The notes beneath the pieces are model-generated. The model was given only the letters and a program-made list of their open reading frames with translations. It searched no databases and had not been told where the DNA came from. Source: Clostridium sp. (GTDB lineage: Bacteria; Bacillota; Clostridia; Lachnospirales; Lachnospiraceae). Taken from it: 64,000 bases of DNA. Shown one piece after another: positions 7,808 to 15,921 of the stretch. Numbering within the stretch: position 1 is the first letter of the stretch; each line of letters opens with the position of its first letter. Made by a program: the position numbers and the translations under genes. The DNA is taken from NCBI GenBank assembly GCA_023664775.1, contig JAMPEW010000001.1, positions 1-64,000 on the forward strand, written 5' to 3'.

Positions 7808-8785
7808 TTAAATATCTGAATTGTATTTTTCAGCCTCCACAGAGGTCAGCTTGAATTTATTAATAAGGGCATCAATTATTTGCTTGTTTGAGAAGCCGTT
7901 TTCTTTCAGAAAAGATACAGTAGTGGTAATTGCTTCTATGCGTCCATCAGCGTGTCCTTTCTCGTATCCTATTTCCTGTAATGTTTTTTCATGGAGCTCA
8001 GCGTTATATTCAAATAAACTCATGGCAATAACCTCCCTCTTATTTTTTCTCAAAAAATCAGCAAGGATATTTTCTTTAATACACGTATTGACAGCATACG
8101 TTACAGCAGAATGGATGTCCATAGTTTGATTATACTTTCGTATCTTATCGACGAACAACATATATTCTCGCAGGGTAGGGCAAGCTTTCATCAGTGCATC
8201 GTTGTAACCGGGATTAATATTAAGCTGAAGAACTACAAGCTCAAGACTTGGATTTTCTTCCTTGTGTGTATAGGCATCGGAAAGCTTAAATTCTTTTCGC
8301 TCTGGCTGGTTATCCGCACCATTGTAGAACACAACAAACTTTGGATTCGGAAGTTGAATCAGCTTTGCCGAATAAATATCCTTATCAGCATAAAAATGGC
8401 TGAAGCTTCGCGACACATAATCTAAATTCCGAAGCGGCATATTTGGGTTGACGGACGATTGATGCTCATATAGGTTCAACCTCATGTCAATAACACATGA
8501 CAAGTCGTTCTTTACTGTCATGTATAGGGCATTTTCCAAAGTTGTAATTTCCAATTCGTCAGGGTTGTCATAGCTTGTTTCATTGACGGCATTGTAAAGC
8601 GTCAGCAGCTCCTTTTTGTCTGAGAATACCCGTCTAAAAACAGTATCTTTATGACGCATATTAGCGATTAACGTATCAACATGGTTTATAATGCTATAAT
8701 CGTTTTTGGTATTGTTATTCGTTGTGTCAAATTTGTCGTTTTTGTTGCTTGTTGCATTTTCTGCATGAATTTTGTGCTTTTTCAT
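7808..8785 (-). CDS. Rpn-family recombination-promoting nuclease / putative PD-(D/E)XK transposase
   Basis: 325 residues. The block around residues 45-130 matches the family closely: DTVFRRVFSDKKELLTLYNA, NPDELEITTLENALYM, then VIDMRLNLYEHQSSVNPNMP with the D...ExQ catalytic set, and YVSRSFSHF. The C-terminus has YEKGHADGRIEAITTT, the linker common before the variable tail. Rpn proteins are nucleases that promote RecA-independent DNA transfer and often occur in many copies per Lachnospiraceae genome. The start is preceded by AGGAGGAAAAG. The N-terminal 35 residues are low-complexity and rich in Asn and Lys. Confidence 0.85.
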   Translation of the reverse strand: MKKHKIHAENATSNKNDKFDTTNNNTKNDYSIINHVDTLIANMRHKDTVFRRVFSDKKELLTLYNAVNETSYDNPDELEITTLENALYMTVKNDLSCVIDMRLNLYEHQSSVNPNMPLRNLDYVSRSFSHFYADKDIYSAKLIQLPNPKFVVFYNGADNQPERKEFKLSDAYTHKEENPSLELVVLQLNINPGYNDALMKACPTLREYMLFVDKIRKYNQTMDIHSAVTYAVNTCIKENILADFLRKNKREVIAMSLFEYNAELHEKTLQEIGYEKGHADGRIEAITTTVSFLKENGFSNKQIIDALINKFKLTSVEAEKYNSDI

Positions 8786-8843
8786 TTTCTTTTCCTCCTT
8801 TTGTAGCTGTCAGGAAGAAAAAAATGGAAAATACAGTTTGCTC

Positions 8844-8947
8844 AGGCTGTCGTGCAGGAAACGGTATACGAAAATACAAGAAAAACACAGCATATAAAAT
8901 AAGCATAAGCGGGTTCTTGTTATATCATGCATACTACACGACAGCTT
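8844..8947. repeat. Long hairpin with GGCTGTCGTG arms
   Basis: The 11-base arms at 8844-8854 and 8937-8947 pair with one G-U. The arm sequence recurs in several terminator-like hairpins of this window. It lies about 60 bases upstream of the Rpn gene start, on the leader side, so it is either the Rpn gene's leader or a terminator for transcripts coming from the right. Confidence 0.5.
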
Positions 8948-9003
8948 TAAGCAATTTATTCTTTACCCTTTGGTTCAGACCAATTCCCAAAACAGCTTCT
9001 TCG

Positions 9004-9122
9004 CTGCCAGTATTATGTGAAATAAAGCATCGAAGTAACTTATTTTCAGAATGTCTGAAATGGTTTTACCCATTAAAGAAATATGAGAAACAATGCTTTA
9101 ATAGGATATTACCATATGCGTA
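9004..9122 (+). repeat. Interspersed element A, copy 1
   Basis: Matches 45021-45137 at both ends: the left end CTGCC-GTA-TAT and AAAGCATCGAAG, the right end ACAATGCTT-TA-TAGGATATTACCATATGCGT. The AAAGCAT and ATGCTT blocks are complementary, so each copy can close into a stem about 70 bases apart. The middle differs between copies. Candidate structured RNA or non-autonomous element. Confidence 0.6.
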
Positions 9123-9156
9123 CAAGTAATGCAACACTTTTTTCATTGAAAATATT

Positions 9157-10395
9157 TCAACTGCCGATTTTTGTGACGCCCACATAGATCTGTGATATTT
9201 TGTACCATGTAGGATAATCAACGATTCCCGACTGTGGCAGGTTAAACACTTTTTGAAACTCCCTCACTGCGTTCGCAGTGGCAGGTCCGTATATTCCGTC
9301 TACAGTTATGGTAGGAATTGCGCTGTAAACCTGTGCGATGCGGTTTAACTGCTCCTGTATCTGAATGACAGCCTCACCGGAGGATCCGTTTGTAAGGTCA
9401 TATCCCGGGTAAGAGGCAGGTATGCCTGAAATAATTTCTGCGGAGTTTATATACATGTCGCTGCCGTAATAGTATCTTAAAATGTCTATTGCTGTATATC
9501 CGTCATCTCCAAGTGCCTTTGAACCCCACTGTGTCATCCAGTTTGGACAGGAGACACGTTTACCATCACAGTACTGGGTGAGAATAGGCTGTTTGATGTT
9601 TGGGCGTGCAAGAAAATTGTTGTAAAGGCTGTCAACAACACGGTCAATGCTTTCGTATATTGTTTTTCCTTTCATCCATTTGTGGTCGTATGCTGTGGAT
9701 GAAGTGATTGTAAAATTATAGCCCTTGTTTCGGTACCACTCCGTATAAACCCGATTCAGTGTAAATGACATGATGGCGAGAACATTTGCCTGTATTGTCG
9801 CTTCCGGCCATGTGGAGTATATCTCACAGCTTGCTACGTTTTTGATATAGTCAAGGTATGGCACATAATAGTCTGTGGCAGTTGAATCACTTGGCGTTCC
9901 GTTATGTACGACGATTGTTTCGGGAACAACAACCTGCCTTAAAACAATTTCACCTGATTCATTTAAAGGCTTAATTTCTGCCTCGGCAATTTTGGGCGGG
10001 TAAAATTCCCATAAGGTATGTCCTCCGATTACGGTAGGGTCGTAAAGCTCCTGTTCACTTGGATTTGGTACAAGCCTTATATTCTGTATGCCTATCTGTG
10101 TGGAAAAAATTTGGATGCCTGTTATTAACTGCTCTGAGTAGCCGGGTGCATTTATCCGTATGTTATATTCAGAGTAGGGCTGATTATCCGTCGGCTCCAT
10201 GCTGTATTCAACAGGCGGGGCTGCAAGGTCTATCGTTTCCGTATTGCCGTTTGTATCTGTATTAATCGTTTCCAAAACCGTATTGGGAGTTCCTGTGTTT
10301 GCAATTTGAATACTCGCATTATCAATAGGGACAATGCCCTCAGGTCCCGTAACCCTTATCCTTAATTTCCCTGTATCGATGTTATTTGAGTCCAT
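9157..10395 (-). CDS. Peptidoglycan-binding protein with SpoIID-like middle domain
   Basis: 412 residues. Residues 8-110 form a carboxypeptidase-regulatory-like beta domain (LRIRVTGPEGIVPIDNASIQ). The middle, from about residue 175 (YVPYLDYIKNVASCEIYSTW, ANVLAIMSFTLNRVYTEWY), resembles the SpoIID/amidase-enhancer type region. The C-terminal 75 residues are a PG_binding_1 domain (GEAVIQIQEQLNRI, GIYGPATANAVREFQ). No signal peptide is visible, which is unusual for a wall protein and would fit a role inside the sporulating mother cell; that is inference. A TTGACA (10449-10454) and TATAAT (10424-10429) lie upstream on this strand. Confidence 0.75.
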   Translation of the reverse strand: MDSNNIDTGKLRIRVTGPEGIVPIDNASIQIANTGTPNTVLETINTDTNGNTETIDLAAPPVEYSMEPTDNQPYSEYNIRINAPGYSEQLITGIQIFSTQIGIQNIRLVPNPSEQELYDPTVIGGHTLWEFYPPKIAEAEIKPLNESGEIVLRQVVVPETIVVHNGTPSDSTATDYYVPYLDYIKNVASCEIYSTWPEATIQANVLAIMSFTLNRVYTEWYRNKGYNFTITSSTAYDHKWMKGKTIYESIDRVVDSLYNNFLARPNIKQPILTQYCDGKRVSCPNWMTQWGSKALGDDGYTAIDILRYYYGSDMYINSAEIISGIPASYPGYDLTNGSSGEAVIQIQEQLNRIAQVYSAIPTITVDGIYGPATANAVREFQKVFNLPQSGIVDYPTWYKISQIYVGVTKIGS

Positions 10396-10423
10396 AAATA
10401 AAATCCTAAAATGACGTTGTTAT

Positions 10424-10454
10424 ATTATATGCCTGTAAAGCACAAAAATGTCAA
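10424..10454 (-). promoter_or_regulatory. Possible sigma-A promoter of the peptidoglycan-binding gene
   Basis: On the minus strand TTGACA (10449-10454) and TATAAT (10424-10429) are both perfect but separated by 19 bases, which is long. The -10 lies about 28 bases before the start codon at 10395. Confidence 0.45.
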
Positions 10455-10693
10455 AGAAGAATATTGTCTGTCAAATGGCGTTTGGCTATTACGTGGGAAT
10501 GTGGATTGCTTGAAACGTGAAAGCATTTAATAAAGAGTGGCAGGGAGCAAAAACATATGTAGTTATTATAATAGATTTATGATAAAATATGCACAAATGC
10601 GTAGCTTGCTTTGTGAAAGAACATTGCCAGTCTGCGACCCGCAACACGAAAAGCAGCTAACAAGTTTACAAACTACAGGGAGGAGAAAACACA

Positions 10694-10945
10694 ATGAAAT
10701 CATTAAAAAATAAAACATGGCAGCACGAAGTAACCGGTGTAGAGGGAGAGGTTGTTTTATTTAATGTCAATATATTTGATTACAAATGGGAAAATACAAA
10801 TGAAGCCGTGAAAGTGAAGGACCCATTATATGGTCAGGAGTTTACATTTGACATTTATACAGTTACAATTAATGGACAGGAACAGAAATTTGCGGCAGGC
10901 GAGTTTAGTAACTGTGTTTGGGGATTTTATACACTAAAGTATTAA
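10694..10945 (+). CDS. Small beta-rich protein of unknown function
   Basis: 83 residues with a strong GGGAGGAG site 7 bases before the ATG. Sequence is mostly alternating hydrophobic (VEGEVVLFNVNIFDYKW, TFDIYTVTINGQEQKFAAGE), suggesting a small beta barrel, and has no signal peptide. I do not recognise the family. The next gene follows after 46 bases with its own AAAGGAGAG site, so the two may be co-transcribed. Confidence 0.6.
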   Translation: MKSLKNKTWQHEVTGVEGEVVLFNVNIFDYKWENTNEAVKVKDPLYGQEFTFDIYTVTINGQEQKFAAGEFSNCVWGFYTLKY

Positions 10946-10991
10946 ATGATGTGGAAGTGACAAACTGCAATTTGTGAAAGGAGAGTAATCA

Positions 10992-11402
10992 ATGCAGCAT
11001 GAATGTAAAATAACAGTATTAGAAACAAAGGTTTTCACAGATTATCAGGAAAAGTATCTTGCCAATCCGAAGTCAGGTCCATGTCCATGCTTCAAGGCTG
11101 GAGATACATTTATTTTGAAAAGAACGCCTGAATGTGATGACTTTTATCACCTGATGAATGGAAAATTCTGCGGCGAGGCATGGGATGCAATCAGCAGATA
11201 TGTTTACACGGCATTACAGGGCGGTTCTATTATGCATAAATGGACAAATGATGAAAGAATGATGATTGCCTGTTGTAACGATGGCACAAGACCTGTAATT
11301 TTCAAAATTGAAAGAATTGATATTCCTGAAACAGAAGAAGAACAGTTGTGGCTTGAAAAACAGAGCTTCCTCAATAATGTAAATGATGCCTATACGGGGT
11401 GA
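10992..11402 (+). CDS. TIGR04076-type small protein
   Basis: 136 residues beginning HECKITVLETKVF and containing GPCPCFKAGDTFIL, FCGEAWDAISRYVYTALQGG and MIACCNDGTRPVIFKIERID, the pattern of the TIGR04076 family. These are short Cys-containing proteins of unknown function common in Clostridia. The paired Cys at CPC and ACC could bind metal or form a redox pair, which is inference. The stop is 6 bases before the start of the YjbR-like gene. Confidence 0.75.
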   Translation: MQHECKITVLETKVFTDYQEKYLANPKSGPCPCFKAGDTFILKRTPECDDFYHLMNGKFCGEAWDAISRYVYTALQGGSIMHKWTNDERMMIACCNDGTRPVIFKIERIDIPETEEEQLWLEKQSFLNNVNDAYTG

Positions 11403-11408
11403 TAACCG

Positions 11409-12077
11409 ATGTTTGAAGATATATTTAAGAGAAAAAAGCTGAATGTAACAAAGCTTCTTGCATATGGTTTTGAGCAGGCAGATGAAAAATATACATATAA
11501 AACCAGCATTATGGATGACAGCTTTTCACTGCATATTACCATTGATAAAAAGGGTATAGTGGATACATCCCTGACGGATGTGGGGAGCGATGAGGAATAC
11601 ACACTTTACAAGACAAATGCACTTGGTGCATTTGTGGGTGAGGTGCGGCTTAAAATTGAAGAGGTTTTGCTTGATATTTCGGATAAATGCTATAGTCCTG
11701 AGATATTTAAGGCAAAGCAGTCCAAAATGCTGATAGAGTATGTCAGGGAAACGTATGGGGATGAACTTGAATTTTTGTGGTCCAAATTACCAGACAATGC
11801 TATATGGAGAAGAAAAGACAATAATAAATGGTATGGTGCACTTCTTACCATTCAAAGATGTAAGCTGGGTATCGACTCACAGGAGATTGTGGAGGTGGTT
11901 GACCTTAGAGCGGAGCCGGAGGAGCTGGAAAAGCTGGTTGACGAAAAGCTTTATTTTCCGGGGTGGCATATGAACAAGAAACACTGGTATACGATTATTT
12001 TGGATGGGTCAGTGCCGAATGATGAGCTGTTCCGAAGAATTGATATAAGCTATGCCTTGGATGACAAAAAATCATAA
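11409..12077 (+). CDS. MmcQ/YjbR-family protein with N-terminal extension
   Basis: 222 residues. The C-terminal half has the YjbR/MmcQ pattern: WYGALLTIQRCKLG, EVVDLRAEPEEL and FPGWHMNKKHWYTIILDGSV. This double-wing fold is DNA-binding-like but the role is not settled. Residues 1-100 form an extra domain that is often seen in Firmicutes homologues. It follows the TIGR04076 gene with a 6-base gap and a weak site, so it is likely the last gene of a three-gene unit beginning at 10694. Confidence 0.75.
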   Translation: MFEDIFKRKKLNVTKLLAYGFEQADEKYTYKTSIMDDSFSLHITIDKKGIVDTSLTDVGSDEEYTLYKTNALGAFVGEVRLKIEEVLLDISDKCYSPEIFKAKQSKMLIEYVRETYGDELEFLWSKLPDNAIWRRKDNNKWYGALLTIQRCKLGIDSQEIVEVVDLRAEPEELEKLVDEKLYFPGWHMNKKHWYTIILDGSVPNDELFRRIDISYALDDKKS

Positions 12078-12107
12078 TATTGCATTTTCGGGTTAAGGAA
12101 AGGTAAA

Positions 12108-12152
12108 TGTCAAGAAAAAATACTTGACAATGCTTCGCATATCGTTTATGAT
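12108..12152 (+). promoter_or_regulatory. Sigma-A promoter of the ylxM-ffh operon with overlapping palindrome
   Basis: TTGACA (12124-12129), 17-base spacer, TATGAT (12147-12152). The palindrome TGTCAAG (12108-12114)/CTTGACA (12123-12129) covers the -35 box and could be an operator. Confidence 0.75.
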
Positions 12153-12197
12153 ACAAAAGATTTGTAAAGCAAAATAACTTTACAGGTGGTGTGGGAT

Positions 12198-12554
12198 ATG
12201 GAAAAGATTGTCAGGCAGTCGTTACTTTATGATTTTTATGGTGAGCTGTTGACAGAGCATCAAAAAAATATATATGAGGATGTGGCAATGAATGACCTAT
12301 CCTATTCCGAGATAGCACGGTTGAACGGAATATCCAGACAGGGCGTTTACGATATGATAAAGCGCTGTGATAAGATACTTGAGGATTATGAAGCGAAGCT
12401 TAAGCTGGTTGAGCGGTTTGCGGCAGCGAGAGAAAAGGCGGAGAATATAAAAAGCAAGGTACTTATCATTAAGGAACAAAATACAAATCCTGGTTTAGAT
12501 GAGATGATTGATTGTTTGGGTGAACTGACAGATGGATTGCTGGATGAATTTTAA
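12198..12554 (+). CDS. ylxM: YlxM-type SRP-associated DNA-binding protein
   Basis: 118 residues from the ATG at 12198; GTG codons at 12186 and 12189 are possible but lie in the ribosome-binding region. The start [20 protein letters not shown] and the helix-turn-helix [20 protein letters not shown] are typical of the UPF0122/YlxM family, which is normally encoded directly before ffh, as here. The C-terminal coiled segment ([19 protein letters not shown]) fits the family. Streptococcal YlxM has been linked to SRP GTPase regulation. Followed by ffh after 122 bases that hold a repeated leader element. Confidence 0.9.
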   Translation: MEKIVRQSLLYDFYGELLTEHQKNIYEDVAMNDLSYSEIARLNGISRQGVYDMIKRCDKILEDYEAKLKLVERFAAAREKAENIKSKVLIIKEQNTNPGLDEMIDCLGELTDGLLDEF

Positions 12555-12592
12555 CAGGATGTAAATTCGGCAGGGTATCATGTGTGCCTTGT

Positions 12593-12654
12593 GGTGATTT
12601 GTCTATATTGTACAACGGTAATTCAAAAAAGTAATGGTTTGCTCATGGCTAATA
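12593..12654 (+). repeat. Repeated leader element, copy 2
   Basis: Same element as 6336-6400: GGTGATTTGTCTATAT, GTACAACGG, AAAAAAGTA and GCTCATGGCTAATA. It ends 22 bases before the ffh start. Because it is also found before an unrelated gene, it is not SRP-specific. Confidence 0.55.
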
Positions 12655-12676
12655 ACGATATTAAGGGAGGTATCGC

Positions 12677-14023
12677 ATGGCTTTTGACAGTTTGACGGAC
12701 AAACTTCAAAATGTGTTTAAAAAGCTTAGAAGCAAGGGTATGCTTACTGAGGCTGATGTTAAGGAAGCCATGAAGGAGGTAAAAAGGGCACTCCTTGAGG
12801 CTGACGTAAACTTTAAGGTTGTAAAGCAGTTTATTAATTCGGTAAGTGAGAGGGCTGTCGGTGAGGAGGTTCTGAAAGGACTCAATCCCGGACAGATGGT
12901 TATAAAGATAGTAAAAGAGGAAATGGATAAGCTTATGGGTTCGGAAACAACGGAGCTAAAGCTGCTTCCTTCCAATGAAGTGACCGTAATTATGATGTGC
13001 GGGCTTCAGGGTGCAGGTAAGACAACGACAGTTGCTAAGCTTGCGGGACAGTATGTAAAAAAGGGGAAAAAGCCTCTGCTTGTGGCATGTGATGTTTATA
13101 GACCTGCGGCGATTAAACAGCTTGAAATAAACGGTGAAAAGGTTGGTGTTCCGGTGTTTTCCATGGGAGACGGACATAAGCCTGTAAATATTGCAAAGGC
13201 TGCCATAGAGCATGCACAAAAAAATGGGTTAAATCTTGTATTTTTAGATACGGCAGGACGGCTCCATGTTGATGAGGACATGATGAATGAGCTGATAGAC
13301 ATAAAGGAAAATATTTCCGTAACATACACGATACTTACCGTGGATGCCATGACAGGTCAGGATGCTGTAAATGTAGCAACCTCATTTAATGATAAAATTG
13401 GCATAGACGGTGTTATTCTCACAAAGCTTGACGGCGATACGAGAGGTGGTGCCGCACTTTCCATAAAGGCTGTAACGGGGAAACCGATTTTATTTGCCGG
13501 TATGGGTGAAAAGCTTGAGGATTTGGAACAGTTTTATCCTGAGCGTATGGCGAGCCGTATTCTTGGCATGGGCGACGTAGAAAGCCTGATAGAGAAGGCA
13601 CAAAATGCCATTGATGAGGAAAAAGCAAGGGAGATGGAACAGAAAATCAAGAAGGCAAGCTTTGATTTTAATGACCTTCTTGACAATATGGAGCAGATGG
13701 AAAAAATGGGAGGAATGAACAGCCTTCTTGGTATGCTCCCGGGCTTTAATTCAAATAAACAGCTTAAAAATATTGAGATAGACGACAATGCCATGAGCAT
13801 GCCGAGAGCAATTATTCTTTCCATGACGCCGAAGGAGAGAAGCAATCCTGATATAATAAATCCAAGCAGGAAAAAAAGAATTGCCGATGGCGCAGGCGTT
13901 CCCATAAGCGAGGTAAACAAGCTTATCAAACAGCTTGAGCAGTCAAGAAAGATGATGAAGCAGATGTCAGGCCTTATGGGTGGAAAAAAGAAAGGCGGTT
14001 TTAAGCTGCCCTTTGGATTTTGA
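12677..14023 (+). CDS. ffh: Signal recognition particle protein Ffh (SRP54)
   Basis: 448 residues, usual length. N domain at 1-85, then the GTPase G domain with the P-loop GLQGAGKTTTVAKLA (about 110-125), DVYRPAAIKQLE, LDTAGRLHVDEDM and TKLDGDTRGGAALS. The C-terminal methionine-rich M domain (DNMEQMEKMGGMNSLLGMLP, then RKMMKQMSGLMGG) binds SRP RNA and signal sequences. Ffh delivers nascent membrane and secreted proteins to FtsY at the membrane. The start has AAGGGAGG 7 bases upstream. First large gene of the ffh-rpsP-khpA-rimM-trmD cluster. Confidence 0.97.
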   Translation: MAFDSLTDKLQNVFKKLRSKGMLTEADVKEAMKEVKRALLEADVNFKVVKQFINSVSERAVGEEVLKGLNPGQMVIKIVKEEMDKLMGSETTELKLLPSNEVTVIMMCGLQGAGKTTTVAKLAGQYVKKGKKPLLVACDVYRPAAIKQLEINGEKVGVPVFSMGDGHKPVNIAKAAIEHAQKNGLNLVFLDTAGRLHVDEDMMNELIDIKENISVTYTILTVDAMTGQDAVNVATSFNDKIGIDGVILTKLDGDTRGGAALSIKAVTGKPILFAGMGEKLEDLEQFYPERMASRILGMGDVESLIEKAQNAIDEEKAREMEQKIKKASFDFNDLLDNMEQMEKMGGMNSLLGMLPGFNSNKQLKNIEIDDNAMSMPRAIILSMTPKERSNPDIINPSRKKRIADGAGVPISEVNKLIKQLEQSRKMMKQMSGLMGGKKKGGFKLPFGF

Positions 14024-14070
14024 TAATAGATTTAACTATTATAGATAATATTTTTTAAGGAGGTGAAAAC

Positions 14071-14316
14071 ATGGCAGTAAAAATCAGACTTAGAAGAATG
14101 GGATACAAGAAGCATCCTTATTATAGAGTAATCGTAGCAGACTCCAGGTCACCTAGAGACGGCAGATTTATCGATGAGATAGGTACTTACGACCCAAATC
14201 AGGATCCTGCGGCTATAAAGATTGATGCGGACGCAGCAAAAAAATGGCTTGCAAATGGCGCACAGCCTACGGAGACAGTTGCTAAGCTTTTAAAACATGC
14301 AGGTATCGAAAAGTAA
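14071..14316 (+). CDS. rpsP: 30S ribosomal protein S16
   Basis: 81 residues starting [20 protein letters not shown] with [19 protein letters not shown], unmistakable for S16, a small-subunit assembly protein. A strong AAGGAGG site lies 8 bases before the ATG. It lies 47 bases after ffh and 19 bases before the TTG start of khpA, the standard Firmicutes order. Confidence 0.97.
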   Translation: MAVKIRLRRMGYKKHPYYRVIVADSRSPRDGRFIDEIGTYDPNQDPAAIKIDADAAKKWLANGAQPTETVAKLLKHAGIEK

Positions 14317-14335
14317 TACAAGGGAGGTGCGTTTT

Positions 14336-14563
14336 TTGAAGGAATTAGTAGAATTTATAGCAAAATCTCTTGTTGATTGCCCAGAGGAAGTTGTTGTAAA
14401 TGAGACAATCAGTGAAGATACCATTACAATTGAGCTTAAGGTTGCACCAGATGATATGGGTAAGGTTATTGGAAAACAGGGAAGAATAGCTAAGTCCATT
14501 CGTACTGTTGTGAAAGCAGCAGCATCAAAGGGTGACAAGAAGGTAATTGTAGACATCAAATAA
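14336..14563 (+). CDS. khpA: KH-domain RNA-binding protein KhpA (YlqC)
   Basis: 75 residues from a TTG start at 14336, chosen because AGGGAGG lies 10 bases before it and KELVEFIAKSLVDCPEEV is the usual N-terminus. The KH signature is MGKVIGKQGRIAKSIRTVV with the GxxG loop GKQG. KhpA, usually with KhpB, binds many transcripts and affects cell division and envelope growth in Gram-positives. It sits between rpsP and rimM, as in most Firmicutes. A GC-rich hairpin follows at 14571-14594. Confidence 0.93.
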   Translation: MKELVEFIAKSLVDCPEEVVVNETISEDTITIELKVAPDDMGKVIGKQGRIAKSIRTVVKAAASKGDKKVIVDIK

Positions 14564-14570
14564 GAATGTG

Positions 14571-14594
14571 TAAGGGCTGCTGCGACAGCCCTTA
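14571..14594 (+). terminator. Hairpin between khpA and rimM
   Basis: TAAGGGCTG (14571-14579) and CAGCCCTTA (14586-14594) form a perfect 9-bp stem with a 6-base loop, followed by AATATTTT. The weak U-tract suggests partial termination or processing inside the operon. Confidence 0.6.
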
Positions 14595-14615
14595 AATATT
14601 TTAACGGGAGAAAAT

Positions 14616-15125
14616 ATGGAAGATTTTTTTAGAATAGGAGTTATAACAAAACCTCACGGTTTAAAGGGAGAGGTAAAGGTTTTTCCTACTACTGATGACG
14701 CAAAGAGATTTAAAAAGCTGAAAAAATGTGTAATAAGGACAAAAAAAGGAGATATAGAGGCAGAAAAAAAATCCTGTAAATTTTTTAAAAATTTAGTTAT
14801 TTTATCATTTGTGGGATATGATGATATAAATGAGGTTGAAGCGTTCAGAAATTGTGATATATATGTTTCGAGGGAGGACGCAGTTCCGCTTGAGGAGGGA
14901 GAATATTATATTTCAGATGTTATAGGCTCTGAGGTTTATGAGGATAATGGCAGCCGTTTGGGAACGGTCGATGACGTACTTCAGACCGGAGCAAATGATG
15001 TATTTATAGTAGCCATGGAAAATGGGAAGGAGCTTCTTGTGCCTGTTATAAACGACTGTGTGATTGAAATTGATACGGAAGGCAAGAAGGTTATCGTTAA
15101 GCTTATGAAAGGAATGCTTGATTAA
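14616..15125 (+). CDS. rimM: Ribosome maturation factor RimM
   Basis: 169 residues. The N-terminal domain begins [21 protein letters not shown], the family hallmark. The C-terminal PRC-barrel holds [16 protein letters not shown] and [20 protein letters not shown], ending in a region with [12 protein letters not shown]. RimM binds S19 and assists maturation of the 30S head. The start has GGGAG a few bases upstream. Its stop lies 1 base before the trmD start, so the two are tightly coupled. Confidence 0.95.
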   Translation: MEDFFRIGVITKPHGLKGEVKVFPTTDDAKRFKKLKKCVIRTKKGDIEAEKKSCKFFKNLVILSFVGYDDINEVEAFRNCDIYVSREDAVPLEEGEYYISDVIGSEVYEDNGSRLGTVDDVLQTGANDVFIVAMENGKELLVPVINDCVIEIDTEGKKVIVKLMKGMLD

Positions 15126-15126
15126 A

Positions 15127-15837
15127 ATGAATTTTCACATACTGACGCTTTTTCCGGACATGATAAAAGGCTGTCTTGGAGAAAGTATTACGGGAAGGGC
15201 TATTGAAAAAGGCTTAATCAATATAGATGTGGTAAATATAAGGGATTTTGCAAATAATAAATCAAGACATGTGGATGATTATACCTACGGCGGCGGAGCA
15301 GGAATGCTTATGCAGGCAGAACCCGTTTATCAGTCTTATCTTCACATTGTTGAAAAATATTGCAAAAAAGACAGACCGCGTGTCGTTTATGCGACACCGC
15401 AGGGCAAGGTTTTTAATCAGGATATGGCAAAGGAATTTTCTTGTGAAGAGGATTTAATTATACTTTGCGGACATTATGAAGGCATAGATGAGAGAGTGCT
15501 TGAGCTTATTGTTACGGATAACGTGTCCATCGGTGACTTTGTGCTTACAGGCGGTGAGCTTCCTGCAATGGTGATTGTTGACGCCGTGTCAAGACTTGTC
15601 CCGGGCGTTTTGGGAAGTGATGAGAGCGCTGTATATGAATCCTTTTATGACGGTCTTTTAGAATATCCCCAGTATACAAGACCGGAGGAATTTATGGGAA
15701 AGAAGGTTCCACCTGTTCTTCTTTCGGGACATCACAAAAATATAGAAAAGTGGAGACATGAGCAGTCGCTTATGCGGACGAAGGAAAGAAGACCTGACTT
15801 GTATGAAAAATACATGTCGGAAAAGGGAAAAGAGTAG
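15127..15837 (+). CDS. trmD: tRNA (guanine-37-N1)-methyltransferase TrmD
   Basis: 236 residues from the ATG at 15127 ([12 protein letters not shown]). Family motifs: [32 protein letters not shown] and [16 protein letters not shown], which form the SAM-binding trefoil knot. It methylates G37 of tRNAs that read CCN and CUN/CGG-type codons and prevents frameshifting. Ends the translation cluster. In Bacillus rplS comes next, but here an unrelated lipoprotein gene follows after a new promoter. Confidence 0.96.
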   Translation: MNFHILTLFPDMIKGCLGESITGRAIEKGLINIDVVNIRDFANNKSRHVDDYTYGGGAGMLMQAEPVYQSYLHIVEKYCKKDRPRVVYATPQGKVFNQDMAKEFSCEEDLIILCGHYEGIDERVLELIVTDNVSIGDFVLTGGELPAMVIVDAVSRLVPGVLGSDESAVYESFYDGLLEYPQYTRPEEFMGKKVPPVLLSGHHKNIEKWRHEQSLMRTKERRPDLYEKYMSEKGKE

Positions 15838-15858
15838 CATGTCCTGTTTACGAAATAC

Positions 15859-15887
15859 TTGTGTTTGTAAATTTTATGATGTATAAT
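15859..15887 (+). promoter_or_regulatory. Sigma-A-type promoter of the lipoprotein gene
   Basis: TTGTGT (15859-15864), 17-base spacer, TATAAT (15882-15887), 34 bases before the lipoprotein start. Confidence 0.6.
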
Positions 15888-15921
15888 CATGTGGTATTAA
15901 AAGTTTATGAGGAGAAAACAT

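Larger units (their letters stand above)
8786..9156. other. Intergenic stretch with a large hairpin and a repeated element
   Basis: 371 bases between two minus-strand genes. It contains a long hairpin closed by AGGCTGTCGTG (8844-8854) and CACGACAGCTT (8937-8947), with ACAAGAA/TTCTTGT able to pair inside, and the first copy of a 118-base repeat (9004-9122). An open frame across 8722-9129 on the plus strand has no family features and is not called. Confidence 0.6.

Noticed and set aside
8111-8425. 104-codon plus-strand frame within the Rpn gene
   Set aside because: Antisense shadow; the minus-strand frame carries the catalytic motifs.
8722-9129. 135-codon plus-strand frame over the Rpn leader
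   Set aside because: It begins inside the Rpn gene, has no convincing start site and crosses hairpin and repeat sequence.
13534-13929. 131-codon minus-strand frame inside ffh
   Set aside because: Shadow of the ffh coding sequence with serine- and leucine-rich antisense composition.
14297-14335. Upstream ATG extension of khpA
   Set aside because: It would overlap rpsP, and the TTG at 14336 has the better site and matches the family N-terminus.
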